The translations under genes and the position numbers were made by a program. Of a stretch of 64,000 nucleotides of DNA, positions 12,201 through 22,000 are shown piece after piece; position 1 is the first letter of the stretch; each line of letters begins with the position of its first letter. The notes under the pieces were generated by a model. It made no database searches, was not told the DNA's origin, and saw only the letters and a program-made list of their open reading frames with translations. The stretch is taken from assembly GCA_021292105.1 (NCBI GenBank), contig CM037866.1, positions 4,439,502 to 4,503,501 of the forward strand. The letters are read 5' to 3'. This DNA is from Anadara kagoshimensis (taxonomy: Eukaryota; Mollusca; Bivalvia; Arcoida; Arcidae).

Positions 12201-14210
12201 ATTGTTCATCTGAGCCTTTGGCTCAGGTGAGCTAATAAGCTTCTGATATCTTTCATGTCATAATTGAGGATATTTTTTAAATAAATTAATAACTTGAAAA
12301 AATTAACTATTATTTTATTATTATTTATATCACCAGAGTTGTGTTTTAAGAATTCGATAATTTTTGGAAGACTTTTTATTCCCAAGACCAGCATAATTTT
12401 AGTAAATCTTGTAAACAACAATTTTTTCAATCGGGTGGCCGTTAGGATCCCCGCTGACTGGGTTTGACAGGTGACCCCTCTACAAAGGTTCTGTACATGA
12501 TAAAAATGTAGTTGACAGATGACCACTCTACAAAGTGATCGCTATCCCAGATTTCACTCTAATCAATTTATAATTTTTTAAGGATGACTTCGCAGAATGC
12601 TTTGAAAAACGGGAAAAGCAGTATGATAGCACAAAATTCCAAAATTTTTGTCTTAATATGGGGAGACTCCTCACATCAGCAGGGATTGAGCTTAACTTTT
12701 CGATGAGCCATACAATGAACTGTCAAGAGTGATGGTTGATCTGAATATATCAGGCATATACATTTGGATTATTCTATCCCTTGCTTTACTTTTCGATATT
12801 CAACATCTGCAATTACATTGACGAATGGTTTTGCAGAAAATGTTGATCTATAGGTACTGCCAATGTCAATGACTGTATAATTTTGGCAGATTTTGATTTA
12901 TTAGCAGGAACTTGTTTTGTATTACTAAAGGCTTGGGCCTGTTTGTGAGATTCAGAAATGTCATGTTTATTTACACTGTCAAGTTTATAACTAGTGCAAC
13001 CCTCGGTAAATACAGATTTTTTTCCTGTCGAACTCTACACAATCGGCACACTTCATTCCGTCCTGCGTATCATACAACCAAGGCCTGCCATCTTCCCATG
13101 GCTTTTTTATATGATCCGATGCGTTTGGACTTATCATACTCTTGATAGTACTTTCGTTTTTCCGCAGGTCCTTGTTTAGCCTTTGGAGTCGATGCTCCTA
13201 AAAATTTCCACATGGCAGAAAGCCGGAAGTATCATTTTATACATAAATATCAGAAAAGGAAACGAAATGGCACCGTATTTGAATTCCGGTCGGAACACCG
13301 GTCCATTTACACTTGTTAACTATATGATACCCATTTTTCAATTTTACTATTATTGTCGCCAGTCAGAAATATAAACAGGAAATCGGTAAACGGATCGGAA
13401 TGTCAAATTCACCGAACTGAAAATTCTAATCGCCACCTGGCAGCCCTGGGCGACCTGTGTATGATACATTTATCGCCCAGAGCGAAAAAACTGGGCGCCC
13501 GTTAATCTCAATCCCTGATCGGGAGGGTTGGCAGGTATGATAAAGCGGAGAATATAGTTGGGGCGGAAAATATTAATATTGGGGCGAAATGTCCATAACC
13601 CGCATTCAAAATTTGAGTTATCTACCTTTATTTCAACTTTGAACCTACATACGAGAGAGAGTTGATTATCTGTAACGGAAGAATATTCGGGTTGAGAAAT
13701 CTGCATGTAACAGCTAAATTCGAGAATGATCAAGATCATTCGCGAATAAAAATATGTGGCAATAACATGGGCCTAAACTAAATCACTACAGTCAGATTTG
13801 ACAATAGGGATTCAAAAAGAAATATTATGACTCATTACACACATAAATTATTGAAATCACCATCATTAAAATTGTTAAATTTAATTGTCTAACTAAAACA
13901 GTGTATAATTTTCAAAGTAAAGTTACAACAATATGTAATATATCAAAATGGCATGTAGCATGACGCCGATTACTAAATGTATAAAATAAATTAGAAGCAT
14001 GTGACACTCGGGATAATAATGCTCCAACTGAAAGGTGGGAAATCGTAAAAAGAAAGAAGATTCGCGATTTCAGGGTGTAACATTTTCAGTTATACAATAA
14101 AAAGGCGACATTAAGAGAGAACATTGACATGTCATAGAATATTTTCTTTTGTTCATAATCTCACCATAAAATAAAATCACAGTAATAAATAGAGAAACCT
14201 TGCTTCCCAT
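1..14210 (-). CDS. NCSTN: Nicastrin gene, 5' part (five exons, continues past left edge)
   Basis: Nicastrin is the large type I membrane glycoprotein of gamma-secretase; its ectodomain gates substrate access to presenilin. Five minus-strand exons were assembled by hand: 14165-14210, 3730-3837, 2658-2781, 1536-1672 and 215-357. All junctions are GT-AG and all phases agree (lengths 46, 108, 124, 137, 143; 186 codons). The product starts with a short hydrophobic signal peptide and then follows the known nicastrin N-terminus: KKIYFDVDG, PCFRRFNATHQIGCT, GIVHYIKDESDFDWV, FSPDSSCPNDGYG and YGNCKKVAWNHNGTSLMYQ. The cysteines of the first conserved disulfide pair (exon 2) and of the second (exons 4 and 5) are present, as are NxT glycosylation sites. 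Human nicastrin has about 709 residues, so roughly three quarters of the protein lies left of the window. The match was recognised from memory of the family, not by search. Confidence 0.9.
215..357 (-). CDS. NCSTN: Nicastrin exon 5
   Basis: 143 nt, acceptor CAG, donor GAC|GTGAGT. Encodes LYDGDSEYGNCKKVAWNHNG followed by TSLMYQDFNIPIFVLTNQTE, parallel to the nicastrin block around YEDFSFPIFLL, and supplies the partner cysteine for exon 4. It ends in phase 0 (VDFLIND); the next exon is outside the window. Confidence 0.88.
476..1078 (-). repeat. Tandem SINE-tail units ending in a tRNA-like head
   Basis: Four imperfect units start near 480, 604, 751 and 911. Each reads GTTCAGGAA, GGTGGAGGAAACCAGAGTGC, then AACACTGACCTTTG and AAACTTTCACACACT. 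The last unit ends at about 1020-1075 with TTAACCACT, AACCACTAAGCTACTCTG, the reverse complement of a tRNA-type A box. The same sequence recurs at 29330-29520 and, in the other orientation, at 39550-39720 and 49951-50160. I read this as a tRNA-derived SINE on the minus strand whose 3' half has been tandemly multiplied in nicastrin intron 4. Confidence 0.6.
1079..1535. other. Nicastrin intron 4, remainder
   Basis: AT-rich unique-looking DNA. A short piece at 1475-1510 resembles the 'GGTGGCCTTTATAGACAGGTTT' type repeat common elsewhere in the window (in part only). No coding signal seen. Confidence 0.4.
1536..1672 (-). CDS. NCSTN: Nicastrin exon 4
   Basis: 137 nt between acceptor CAG and donor CTATG|GTAAGG. 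Encodes KNLQLLKNSGRINGIMVIHV and ends EEGFSPDSSCPNDGYG, corresponding to the nicastrin block ending CPNDGFG, with the conserved cysteine of the second ectodomain disulfide. Confidence 0.9.
1740..1998 (-). mobile_element. tRNA-headed SINE in nicastrin intron 3
   Basis: On the minus strand the unit begins CTACTATGGTAGGTCAGTTG, a tRNA-like A box, followed about 35 bp later by a B-box-like GTGGGTTCAAACTCC. The body contains GAAATGAAAATCACAAGTCC and AGAAGAGACCTTAAA. The same head and body recur at 40365-40585 (minus) and 58915-59205 (plus), and the body alone at about 52110-52220, so it is a dispersed Pol III-derived family. Confidence 0.65.
2042..2580 (-). repeat. Degenerate tandem copies of nicastrin exon 3 end and donor
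   Basis: Three stretches repeat the 3' end of exon 3 (true end 2658): about 2510-2580, 2355-2440 and 2042-2108. The first keeps GGTCCATTGTTAATTACCCA, identical to the exon (window strand). The second keeps the exon/intron junction as AATCT|GTATGTG, still a plausible donor. The CRE-type MITE copy a lies between the second and third stretches. They are therefore exon-derived, not independent genes. Confidence 0.75.
2162..2350 (-). mobile_element. CRE-bearing MITE, copy a
   Basis: Short non-autonomous element with imperfect inverted ends: TAATTGACAGATTGCCAGCC at one side and GGCATGGCCGGCGATACGTC at the other. Related copies lie at 18038-18381, 42967-43176, 44363-44553, 46141-46486 and 56907-57094. 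In this copy the central TGACGTCA has decayed. Family name unknown to me. Confidence 0.65.
2658..2781 (-). CDS. NCSTN: Nicastrin exon 3
   Basis: Acceptor TAATTTCAG, donor AATCT|GTAAGTAT; 124 nt. Encodes EENGNVGIVHYIKDESDFD, then WVINNGPHHPYAVLLGPLDFN, matching the nicastrin stretch GVIHVVEKEEDLQWVL. The split serine codon (T+CT) joins exon 2. Degenerate copies of its 3' end occur downstream in the intron at about 2510-2580, 2355-2440 and 2042-2108. Confidence 0.9.
2782..3139. other. Nicastrin intron 2, part near exon 3
   Basis: Contains the exon 3 polypyrimidine tract and an AT run (ATATATATAT near 2810). About 2925-3060 (AGCTAGACAAGAGGTGCTTACC) resembles 56750-56880, a dispersed repeat. No coding signal. 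Confidence 0.45.
3140..3670 (-). repeat. Tandem partial copies of nicastrin exon 2
   Basis: Four copies downstream of the true exon 2 (3730-3837), with the core GCATTAAATCTTCTGAAGCA beginning near 3312, 3450 and 3592 and a more diverged copy near 3150-3190. Spacing is about 138-160 bp. Each carries roughly the last 70-80 nt of the exon plus about 60 nt of intron. In three copies the donor has become ACAT|GCAATT, which should not splice; the most distant copy retains ACTT|GTGAGT, a good donor. Confidence 0.8.
3730..3837 (-). CDS. NCSTN: Nicastrin exon 2 (first disulfide region)
   Basis: Acceptor AAATTTCAG and donor ACAT|GTAAGTAAG; 108 nt, phase 1 to phase 1. It encodes KKIYFDVDGNSPCFRRFNA followed by THQIGCT, matching the region in vertebrate nicastrin that holds the first disulfide pair and an N-glycosylation site. 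Partial copies of this exon lie tandemly in the following intron (about 3140-3670). This copy is chosen as the functional one because only it keeps the acceptor, the reading frame and a consensus donor. Confidence 0.88.
3889..3987 (-). repeat. 3' LTR remnant of the Gypsy element
   Basis: 99 bp identical to 8275-8373, ending CA and followed by the purine tract complement TCTCCCCCTTGAGATCC. The remainder of the LTR is not found to its left, where nicastrin intron sequence and exon 2 (from 3837) begin almost at once. Target-site duplications therefore cannot be identified. Confidence 0.75.
8126..8373 (-). repeat. 5' LTR of the Gypsy element
   Basis: 248 bp bounded by TG and CA, beside the tRNA-Leu type primer-binding site at 8109-8125. 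Its last 99 bp (8275-8373) are identical to 3889-3987. Confidence 0.8.
8374..9216. other. Nicastrin intron 1, unassigned
   Basis: AT-rich. About 8415-8510 (CATACATGCCATAT..., AAGGGAGTTTTGAAAAA, GGGAGGTTTTACG) looks like the inverted counterpart of 10260-10365, so both may be ends of one old element into which the 9217-9968 transposon went. Otherwise nothing recognised. Confidence 0.35.
9217..9968. mobile_element. 752-bp fold-back DNA transposon
   Basis: The ends are inverted copies: CAGTGTGTGCCAAACTTTC at the left and GAAGTTTGGCACACACTG at the right, and the inversion continues inward through GGATGGAGGGGCGACCATGG versus CCATGGTAGCCCCTCCATCC to a near-perfect central palindrome around 9505-9610 (loop near 9552). 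It is flanked by a direct repeat AAGTTA (9211-9216 and 9969-9974), a likely 6-bp target duplication. There is no ORF, so it is non-autonomous. The CAGTG end resembles hAT termini, but hAT duplications are normally 8 bp, so the superfamily is uncertain. Confidence 0.8.
9975..10844. other. Nicastrin intron 1, unassigned
   Basis: About 10260-10365 contains a GTGAG-rich hairpin-like stretch (CCGTGAGGTTTTGTCTCACGG) inverted relative to 8415-8510. The rest is AT-rich with no coding signal. Confidence 0.4.
10845..12233 (-). mobile_element. AGCTCACCTGAGCC element, copy 1
   Basis: On the minus strand it begins with a hairpin AGCTCACCTGAGCC AAA GGCTCAGATG (12208-12233, with a second copy of the hairpin at about 12140-12166) and ends GGACCTCTTGTT at 10845. 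The interior holds about five tandem units of roughly 125-150 bp (about 11100-11760) with CATATATCAAAATGACC, AGTTTATAGTTTTTGAGA and GACCTTGACCTTTGAACC. The same satellite, in the other orientation, fills copy 3 at 35940-37540. No ORF; non-autonomous. Confidence 0.75.
12234..12849. other. Nicastrin intron 1, possible extension of decayed zinc-finger gene
   Basis: Mostly unassigned. On the minus strand near 12690 it reads LTVHCMAHRK, which resembles the conserved VHC.AHR block of ZNF862/hAT-like proteins, in register with the fragment at 12850-13220 but interrupted. The plus strand is open for 48 codons at about 12582-12731, which I treat as a shadow. Confidence 0.3.
12850..13220 (-). pseudogene. 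Decayed TTF-type zinc-finger (ZNF862/hAT-like) gene fragment
   Basis: The minus strand reads MWKFLGASTPKAKQGPAEKR, YYQEYDKSKRIGSY, then in another frame KPWEDGRPWLYDTQDGMKC, ADCVEF and, after a further shift, GCTSYKLDSVNKHDISESHK. The order WL.YD...GM.C..C...GC..YKLDSV..H......H matches the TTF/BED-like finger at the N-terminus of ZNF862/C17orf113-type proteins, which derive from hAT transposases. At least two frame changes, both at A-runs, and no promoter context make it a dead copy. It is antisense to CFAP44 and inside nicastrin intron 1. The family name is from memory. Confidence 0.55.
13221..14164. other. Nicastrin intron 1, part near exon 1
   Basis: No exon or recognised repeat. 13430-13600 contains several GGCGA/GGGCG motifs and a minus-strand open stretch of 89 codons (13470-13739) without any family resemblance that I recognise. 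Confidence 0.4.
14165..14210 (-). CDS. NCSTN: Nicastrin exon 1 (start codon and signal peptide)
   Basis: Reads MGSKVSLFITVILFY then a GTGAGA donor in phase 1. The short polar start followed by a hydrophobic stretch is a signal peptide, as expected for an ER-targeted type I protein. The start was chosen because the phase joins exon 2 exactly and because it sits at the edge of the shared promoter with CFAP44. It is too short to show as a conventional ORF. Confidence 0.75.
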
Positions 14211-14323
14211 TTTCCGGAACACAAAACACTTCCTGTGTTGTTGTCTGTGAATTATCGCCCTTTAAAGAACTCTTCTCACAGTGCGCCTGCGCACAAGCCA
14301 TAGCAACAAAGTAAATTTACAAG
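14211..14323. promoter_or_regulatory. Bidirectional promoter shared by NCSTN and CFAP44
   Basis: The two start codons are divergent and 113 bp apart (14210 and 14324). The interval holds TTCCGG and CACTTCCTGTG (ETS-type, about 14212 and 14228), a near-palindromic TGCGCCTGCGCA at 14282-14293 (NRF-1 type) and CAAGCCATAGCAAC at 14294-14307. The last matches the right half-site of the RFX X-box (RGYAAC) exactly and the inner part of the left half-site (RCC). NRF-1 and ETS sites suit a housekeeping gene such as nicastrin; an X-box suits a ciliary gene. There is no TATA box. Both 5' UTRs must be short or overlap. Site assignments are by consensus and are inference. Confidence 0.7.
14294..14307 (+). 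promoter_or_regulatory. Candidate RFX X-box of CFAP44
   Basis: CAAGCCATAGCAAC against the consensus GTNRCC-N(0-3)-RGYAAC: the RGYAAC half is perfect, spacer AT, and the left half matches at R, C, C but not at G, T. It lies 17 bp upstream of the CFAP44 start codon, within the usual X-box range of ciliary genes. Confidence 0.5.
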
Positions 14324-14372
14324 ATGGAAGGCGATGGCGAAAAACCTTCGTCGCCGAAACCAGAAACCCAAG
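14324..14372 (+). CDS. CFAP44: CFAP44 exon 1
   Basis: [16 protein letters not shown], then a GTAGAT donor in phase 1. The start codon context AAGATGG is good. The phase joins exon 2 (G+AA, glutamate). No upstream ATG in frame was needed. Confidence 0.75.
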
Positions 14373-17300
14373 GTAGATTTCGTTATTTAAATGCAAAATG
14401 CATGGATATTTAGAGTGTTGAATAATGTTTCTATATATTTTACAAGTGTGGTTTGAGACCGAAAAATTTATCTGCTCAACACAATGCCAAAGTATTTGGA
14501 TCCCACAGACATTTGGTTTTGATATCCTTCACATGCGTGGGTCTTCAATATATTGTATCCATACACAATTTTTGTATCCCCTAAAACTATGTCTGTTTTG
14601 GCCAAGCTGTTGAAATAGTAAAAGGGTCATCCTACTAAGTCCAGTGTGCTGCATATATCCCCGGATCCCTCAACAGTGTTTGCTTTAATCTCTTATATTT
14701 TAAAGTTTAGTTTTAAAACCCATGAATGTTTTTGTCTCCCTGTGACAGTGTTTGTTCAGTGAAATTAAATTTGTTTCATTGTTTTGACATTCTTCTCACC
14801 AAATCCTCAACATTTGTGTAACAGTGTTTTTTTTAAATGAAATATGACTTGCTACGGTCCCCATATGTTGGCATGTATCCTTGAAATGAATTAATTTCAA
14901 ATATTGGTAGCTATCCATGGTCATCAAATAGATATTTTATTCAGTAATTATTGAACCAATCAGTTGTAAAGAATGTCCTGTCGAAATATTTTCCATATAA
15001 GAAATAGTTCTTTGTACAAGTAAAAGTGTATATATAGCCCTATAGCTACATGCATTGTCATTCATTGTATATGTAGCTTCTCGGTTTTTAGCTAAGATCA
15101 AAGTTTAGTATTATGTACAGGTTAAAAGATAATACTTCTGTCTCATCTATGGGAGACCATTTTTATGTAAAATGTCATGGTATTACTTTACAAAATTATG
15201 ACCTGGATTCAATTCTGTTGAGCTTTAAGAGAAGAGAAATTTTTCATTGTAAATGGCATTAGCATTTTACAAAGACGCATATAATGTGTATCTTTGCAAG
15301 CTTAAGGGGTGTGCCAATTTCACCCATAACATGGGTTGCTTCACTGGAAAAATCAAAATGTCTCCTTGCCAGAGAGTTGTTAACAATTACTTTTTTTAAA
15401 ACCATGTTTACACTAATAAATTAATACTATATCTTATTACCATTAGTTTCTACAAATGTTTAACCATTTTTCTTTTCATTTTTAGTTTCTTATTTTAATG
15501 ACTAATAACTAATAAAAATTCATTCTCTTAAAAAATGATAAAGAGACACTAATTTTCATTTTATATAATGAAACCTGTCCTTTAAAACAAAGACCTTTGA
15601 TCACCTAATATCAAGGGAAAAATTGATCTTTTATAATTTGTTTTAAATGTGGGTTTTAGTCGTTGATCTTAGAAACAAATACCTTTGGTCACCTGATACC
15701 TTCTGGAAAAGTTTATCTTTTAAAATTTTGGCAAAAAAATGTGTTATTGTTATTTCTAAGAGAAATTGGGGTTGGTAGGTTTGCATTTTTCTACATTCAT
15801 ATGCAAAATTTAATAGTGCATGTTAAAATATTTTCATTTAAACTTAAGTGTGGACATATTAAAATTTAAGGTTGGAAAGATTAATTGAAACACATAGTTT
15901 AGGCCTAAAGTATACATCAAAAATGTCACAGACTGAATGTACTTTCTGATGTTAACAAAAATATTATATATACCTGTATACCAAATTAATTTGTACCAAG
16001 GTGTTCGGTTTTCACAGGTTTCATTGTATATGATGCATAGATCTCAGATACTAAAAATGGATAATTGTAATTTCAAATATTATAGTAGTTACATATATTA
16101 TTACCAGTGTAATAATTCAAAATTTTGCAATTTTTAAATTTTGAACACATACACTTAAGTTATGTCATATTTTATGTTTGAAATTGAAAAGAAAGAAAAA
16201 ACTTTTACATAGTTTTGAAAAAATTATGTTTTTTCAGAATCTTGATGTTAGAAATAAGTTACGATTATCCACAAATTACATATATATAATTAACATTTTT
16301 TGTTTTTGATGTTTTATCATTTGTAAAATAGAATCTGTCGCTTCAAAGCGAAGAGTGAAAAAGGCTAAAAATTTTAAAGAGGCCACAACACATCTGAAAG
16401 AGGAAGCTCTTAGGAGATACAGATTAAAACACCAAAATGATCAAGAATATCAGTCATCGGAAAATGATGAAAAATCAACCAGTGAGGTGAAGGAAAAAGG
16501 TGATGTTTCAGATAAATCAGAGAGTATTGACTCTGAAGTACCAGAGACGTATGATTATGTCCCCTATCATAAAGAAATTGCTGATTCAGCAGATGTCCCC
16601 AAAAAACAATCTGAAGGGAAGCGGACACCAGAATTTAAAAAGACTGATGATATACCAAGCCAAAATATCACCAAACGAGTGTCACCTGATGCAACAAAAG
16701 ATAATATTGATAAAACAAGAGCTTTAGAAAAATCGAAAGATATTTCAGAAGATGTCACTGGCCCAAATGAAATTGTTGAAGAGAGGCCTATTGCATCGCC
16801 TGTTACCCAACTTGCAACTGACACAAAGCAATATCAAGATGCAAAACAACCAGATGAAAAAAACAAAAAGATGAAATTGTGGCTCCAGAAAAACAGAAAG
16901 AACAAGATGAAATGTATGATTTGAATATGGATCAAAAGTCTTCATCAGTTGATGAAGGAATCATTCGGCCATCTCACGTTAAAGAGAAAAATGAAATACA
17001 AAAATCTCCAGAAGCCTTTCAGGATAATCAAGAACAAATTTTACAAACTCCAGATTCTCGGTCAGCGGAAGAGAAGAAATCAGATAAAATGATAAACGAA
17101 AAACAAAACGTAAAACAGGAAAAAGGTGATCAAAGTTTGAGAGGGACTGAAACAAAAGATATTGAAAAATTGATAACGACAGATGAAACATCCAAACAAA
17201 TTGAAAACAGAAAAAAATCTCCAAAAGGCAAAAAATCACCATTGCTAAGGGATGAAACTAATACTGAGGGGGAACAGGATGGTCGCCAGTATACCAAAAA

Positions 17301-18975
17301 TAAAGAATTGCCAGTACATGAATCACCAGTACAGGGATCGCAACTACACAAAACACTGCTGACAAATACTGTTAGTTCAGATGTACAGTCGAGTGTCGAT
17401 AATCAAGGAGGTATTCCCATAATGCATCTGGCAGATTTCACTTCGCTTTCAAATATTTCACTTTTATTCAATGGTCACCACTCTTGGCTCTATACATATA
17501 GATTGTATTTAGCATGTTTTAATCCACATGCTCTACTTCTTCTCATGCCTCTTGTCGATTTATAGATTTTTTCTTTGCTCTAGGTTATTTCTTTGTTTCA
17601 GAGGGATTGCATGTGTATGTTTATTAGTGCATGTGAATTAACATAGATACTGAAACTGTCTAATACTAATATACCACTCATTGTTATATTCATTGTATTC
17701 AAGATATTTGTATGGAATTTTTTTTCACTTGCCGTCATTTACCGGTACATGCTTCTTTCTTTCCTGCAGTTTCCTCCAATGTCTGGAGCACCTACAAAAA
17801 TATAATTCACTATCATAACAGTAAACCAAATAATTAATAAACTTGTGCCACTGGCCCTGAAATAATAATTTTGTCCCCCAACAAATACTATCTTTGGGCC
17901 AAGTAAGGCCCCATTTTTCAGTCTTTTAATTGAGTCTTGAATAAATCTAGTTCTACCTCTCTTTCATTCATTAAATTATGTAATTTCTTTGACATAAACA
18001 AACTGGCTGTAGGTTGTAAGACACAATGTGACATGCATAATTGACGTATCTCCGGCCACGCCCAAAATTTTTAACACAGGTCGCCATCATGGTACCAAAG
18101 CAGCGTCACGGCAACTAATGATGTACTTTTGTCAGTGACGTCATTAAATGGCACAATTCAGGTCAAGTTTTCATTCTTTTTGTGTGTAATTCAAACATGC
18201 CATGCCTTTGTCGGAACATTGTGGGCGTGGCCAGCGATCAGCGTCACGGCAACTAATGATGTACTTTTGTCAGTGACGTCATTAAATGGCACAATTCAGG
18301 TCAAGTTTTCATTCTTTTTGTGTGTAATTCAAACATGCCATGCCTTTGTCGGAACATTGTGGGCGTGGCCAGCGATCAGTCAATAAATAAAGTGGAGTAG
18401 ATGTTTCAATACTTATCTTTTCAAATAAATGACTAAGGCTATTATGTTAACACCTTCTTTCAAAACATGGCCCCTATTTTTTTAAGGCCTGTCGCTAATT
18501 ACAATTCTAGATTGAACATTGCCCTTCGTCACTTGATGATATTTATTGCTCCCCATTAAATGATATTTTCAACCCTTTTTGATGATGATAATATTTTTCA
18601 TTTTTCAAACACTACAGTCAAAACTGCCTTGAAGGCCACCTCTATATAAGGGTCACCTGCTTTAAAGGCCAATAAAATGTTGGCTCTACTTGCTCTTTTT
18701 TTTATATTATTTTAACCTGTGTATAAGGGCCACCTACCCATAAAAACCACTTTTACTGGTTCCTTTAGTGGCGTTTATAGATAGGTTTGACTTTATTTCT
18801 ATATGAAGATCATCACCTGAGCATGTGTACTGCATGTAAACTACATTATAAATCGCATGTTGAATTTTAAAATGCATGTATAATATCAGAAATGCATGTG
18901 AGCATGAATTATGTGTCAGCCTCTATAAATTTGTGTTATATGCATGGCTGCATGTTTAAGTACTATTGTTTAAAA

Positions 18976-19026
<51 letters not shown>

Positions 19027-22000
19027 ACATGGTATATAGGCTAACAATATTAACCTGTCTGCTTGACCTTTCATTAGGAATATTTATCATTAATATCTAA
19101 ATTAAAGTCAATCAGACGGGTCAATGTTGTTTGTCTATACATATTAACTTGAGGAAATTCAGATTGAGATTTTTTTTGCGAATTGTAAAAATGACAATAC
19201 TGATTTTTAAAAAAATGAATTTGCAAGCAATTTTTATTGAGATCACTTGTTGTAAAACTTTGGACATGACTCATGATATACTTTTAATGGCAGATTGGTA
19301 GCCATTCCTGTAGTATACTCAGTAAACATATAACCAATTTAAGAAAGTTTATTAAAAAAAAATAAAAAAAAAACTTTAAAAAGGACTATATTTTAACAAA
19401 ATTTGGAAAATTGGCAACTACTCATTTTAAACCTAATTTTGGTTATTTGCATATTTGTGGTTGACAAACAGGTTATGCTAATAAGCAGATTCTACTGCAC
19501 TGATATATGTCATGATTAGAAAACGTTGAAATATATATTTGTTTGTATGTTTGATATAAAAATTCATTTTTTTATAAGTTTAGGTGTTGTATGTGTACGA
19601 TATATTGCTAGTTCAATATTTATAAATTAGGGTCTAGATATTTGTGGCTTAAAGTAAAGCTTGTATATACATTTGTATACCAGAAATTATAAATACTTAC
19701 GGGGTATTCGTGTATGTGTGCGGGTTGTGATGTACCATATACTATGCAGGTACAAATATAATTAGACTAGTTACTGCATGGCAGAACTGACTATGAAAAT
19801 TTAACTTGCTATTTTTCTAAATTTTTAAGAAATACCATGTCTTGTATACTGTATATTGCTATATTTTTACGGTGTCAAATTTTCGCGGTTTGATGATGAC
19901 ATTCGCAGTGTCAAATTTTCGCTGTCTTCTCGCGGAACGTTATTGGATGCCTCAAAATGCAGTATTTTGCGACAGTTTTATACACTTGGGATACACTTGT
20001 TGTCAATATAGCTAAAATAAAACCACAGTAAAATATAAGCATTATACAGTAGTCGGACTAGTAGAAGAGGAAGCATGACAGAATCAGATATAAAAATTAG
20101 ACTAGCTATATTCTACAATTTTATTGAAAATACTCAGTCTTATATTATCAGGCTAGGAAATGCACGGTGGAATTGAATTTAAAACTTCTTTTTCTTTTTT
20201 TTTTTTTTAATTTAAAATTATTTTTTTTATTACACAGGTGGGGAAGAAGGTCAAGGTGACATAGGCCAACAGAAAGGTAGATCATATATCTAATGATTAT
20301 AACCTAACAACCCCCAACTCCAACCCCCCTCCCCCTTGCAAAGTTTAAAGCGTATAAAAGAATCACCTTCTCCATCTGGCCATCTGCCTCAATACCGTGT
20401 CTGCTCCAATATCTTCCATAAAAGAATCACCTTCTTCATCTGGCCATCTGCCTCAATACCGTGTCTGCTCCAATATCTTCCATAAAAAAATCACCTTCTC
20501 CATCTGGCCATCTGCCTCAATACCGTGTCTGCTCCAATATCTTCCATAAAAGAATCACCTTCTCCATCTGGCCATCTGCCTCAATACCGTGTCTGCTCCA
20601 ATATCTTCCATGCCTATAGATGGATTTTGATCAAACTTGGCACAAATGTAAACCAACATAAGACAATGTATATGTATTGCTTACTCTATTTTGGTGCATA
20701 GGTCAAGGGTCAAGGTAACAAGGTCAGATTTTAGAAATGCCAACTTGGCAATGTTGGGGACAATTCATTGTAGAGAAAATTCCATTATGGTCATAGCATC
20801 ATATAACATGATCTAAACAAAAAGAAAAGAAGTATAAAACGGAGCGTGTGCATTTAAGAATTTATTGATTGAATGGGCTTTTATATAGTCAAGAATATAT
20901 TCACTTAAATCGAGTGATCTTCAGCTATAGAATATTGGCGGGATATTGGGGGAGTATTTTGCTCTTAAAAGACAGTTCTATTCTTAAGTTTGCTTTGAGA
21001 TTTGGTTAAATTTGTTTTTGTTTTCAATTTTGAACAGAAGAAACAAATCCTCCACCACAATCTGAGCAACAGCAAGAAGCTGAAAAAGTGCCTGAACAAA
21101 CACAGGATGAACAAACACAGGAATCAAAACCAGAGGAAGAACCAAAAGTCGAGCAACAAGAAACACAGGAAAAATCAGAAAAGGTAGAGGAAGAACAGAA
21201 AGAAACTGTTCAAGAGGAAAAACCAACAGAGGAGGCACAAAAACCATCTGAACAAACTGAAAGTGAACAACAGCAACAACAACAACCAGAACAGACTGAG
21301 GGTGAACAGAAGCCAACTGAAGCAGGTGAAGGTGAACAAAAGCCATCTGAACAAGCTGAAGGTGAACAAAAACCATCTGAACAAGCTGAAAGTGAACAAA
21401 ACCCATCTGAACAGGCTGAGGGTGAACAAAAGCCAACTGAACAGGCTGAGGGTGAACAGAAGCCATCTGAACAAGCTGAAGGTGAACAAAAGCCATCTGA
21501 ACCAAGTGAAGTTGAACAGAAGCCATCTGAACAGGTTGCAGGTGAACAAAAGCCATCTGAACCAAGTGAAGTTGAACAGAAGCCATCTGAACAAAGTGAA
21601 CAAAAGCCATCTGAACAGGCTGAACAAAGTGAACAAAAACCATCAGATGGAACTGATGACATTCCTGCACCAGTTGATTATCAAAAGGCTTATGAGAAAG
21701 AGCAAGAAGCAGAGAAACCACAACAAGAAGCAACACAAGAAGCAGCAGGAGGATCAGAAGAACAAAAACAAGCAGATAAAGAAGAAGGGGATAAAAATCA
21801 AAATGCTGCTGGTGAACAGAAAAACTGAAGGTAAGAGTCCATATGATATCCAAGGGATATCTTGAAAGATATTATATAGATATATCATAGATATCTCCAT
21901 AAATATCTATAGATATCTTCATAAATATGTACCCCATAGATATCCTCATAAATATTTACCCCCCCATTGATATCTTCATAATATGTACCCCCATAGATCT

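Larger units (their letters stand above)
17411..20237 (+). other. CFAP44 intron 2
   Basis: Holds a partly duplicated MITE (18038-18381), a CTATAAGGGCCACC-type tract (about 18615-18795) and an ATT microsatellite (18978-19025). 19860-19930 has CAAATTTTCGC repeated. The rest is AT-rich with no coding signal beyond the open continuation of exon 2 to 17565. Confidence 0.6.

Noticed and set aside
12582-12731. Plus-strand 48-codon open stretch reading DDFAECFEKREKQYD
   Set aside because: Lies opposite a likely ZNF862-like relic on the minus strand, has no start or phase-compatible neighbours, and is probably a shadow.
13470-13739. 89-codon minus-strand frame
   Set aside because: No recognised family, no phase-compatible place in nicastrin, composition like intron.
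21175-21853. Long antisense frames over CFAP44 exon 4 (VQMAFVHLQ..., [10 protein letters not shown]...)
   Set aside because: Shadows of the 30-bp coding minisatellite; the sense frame joins exons in phase.
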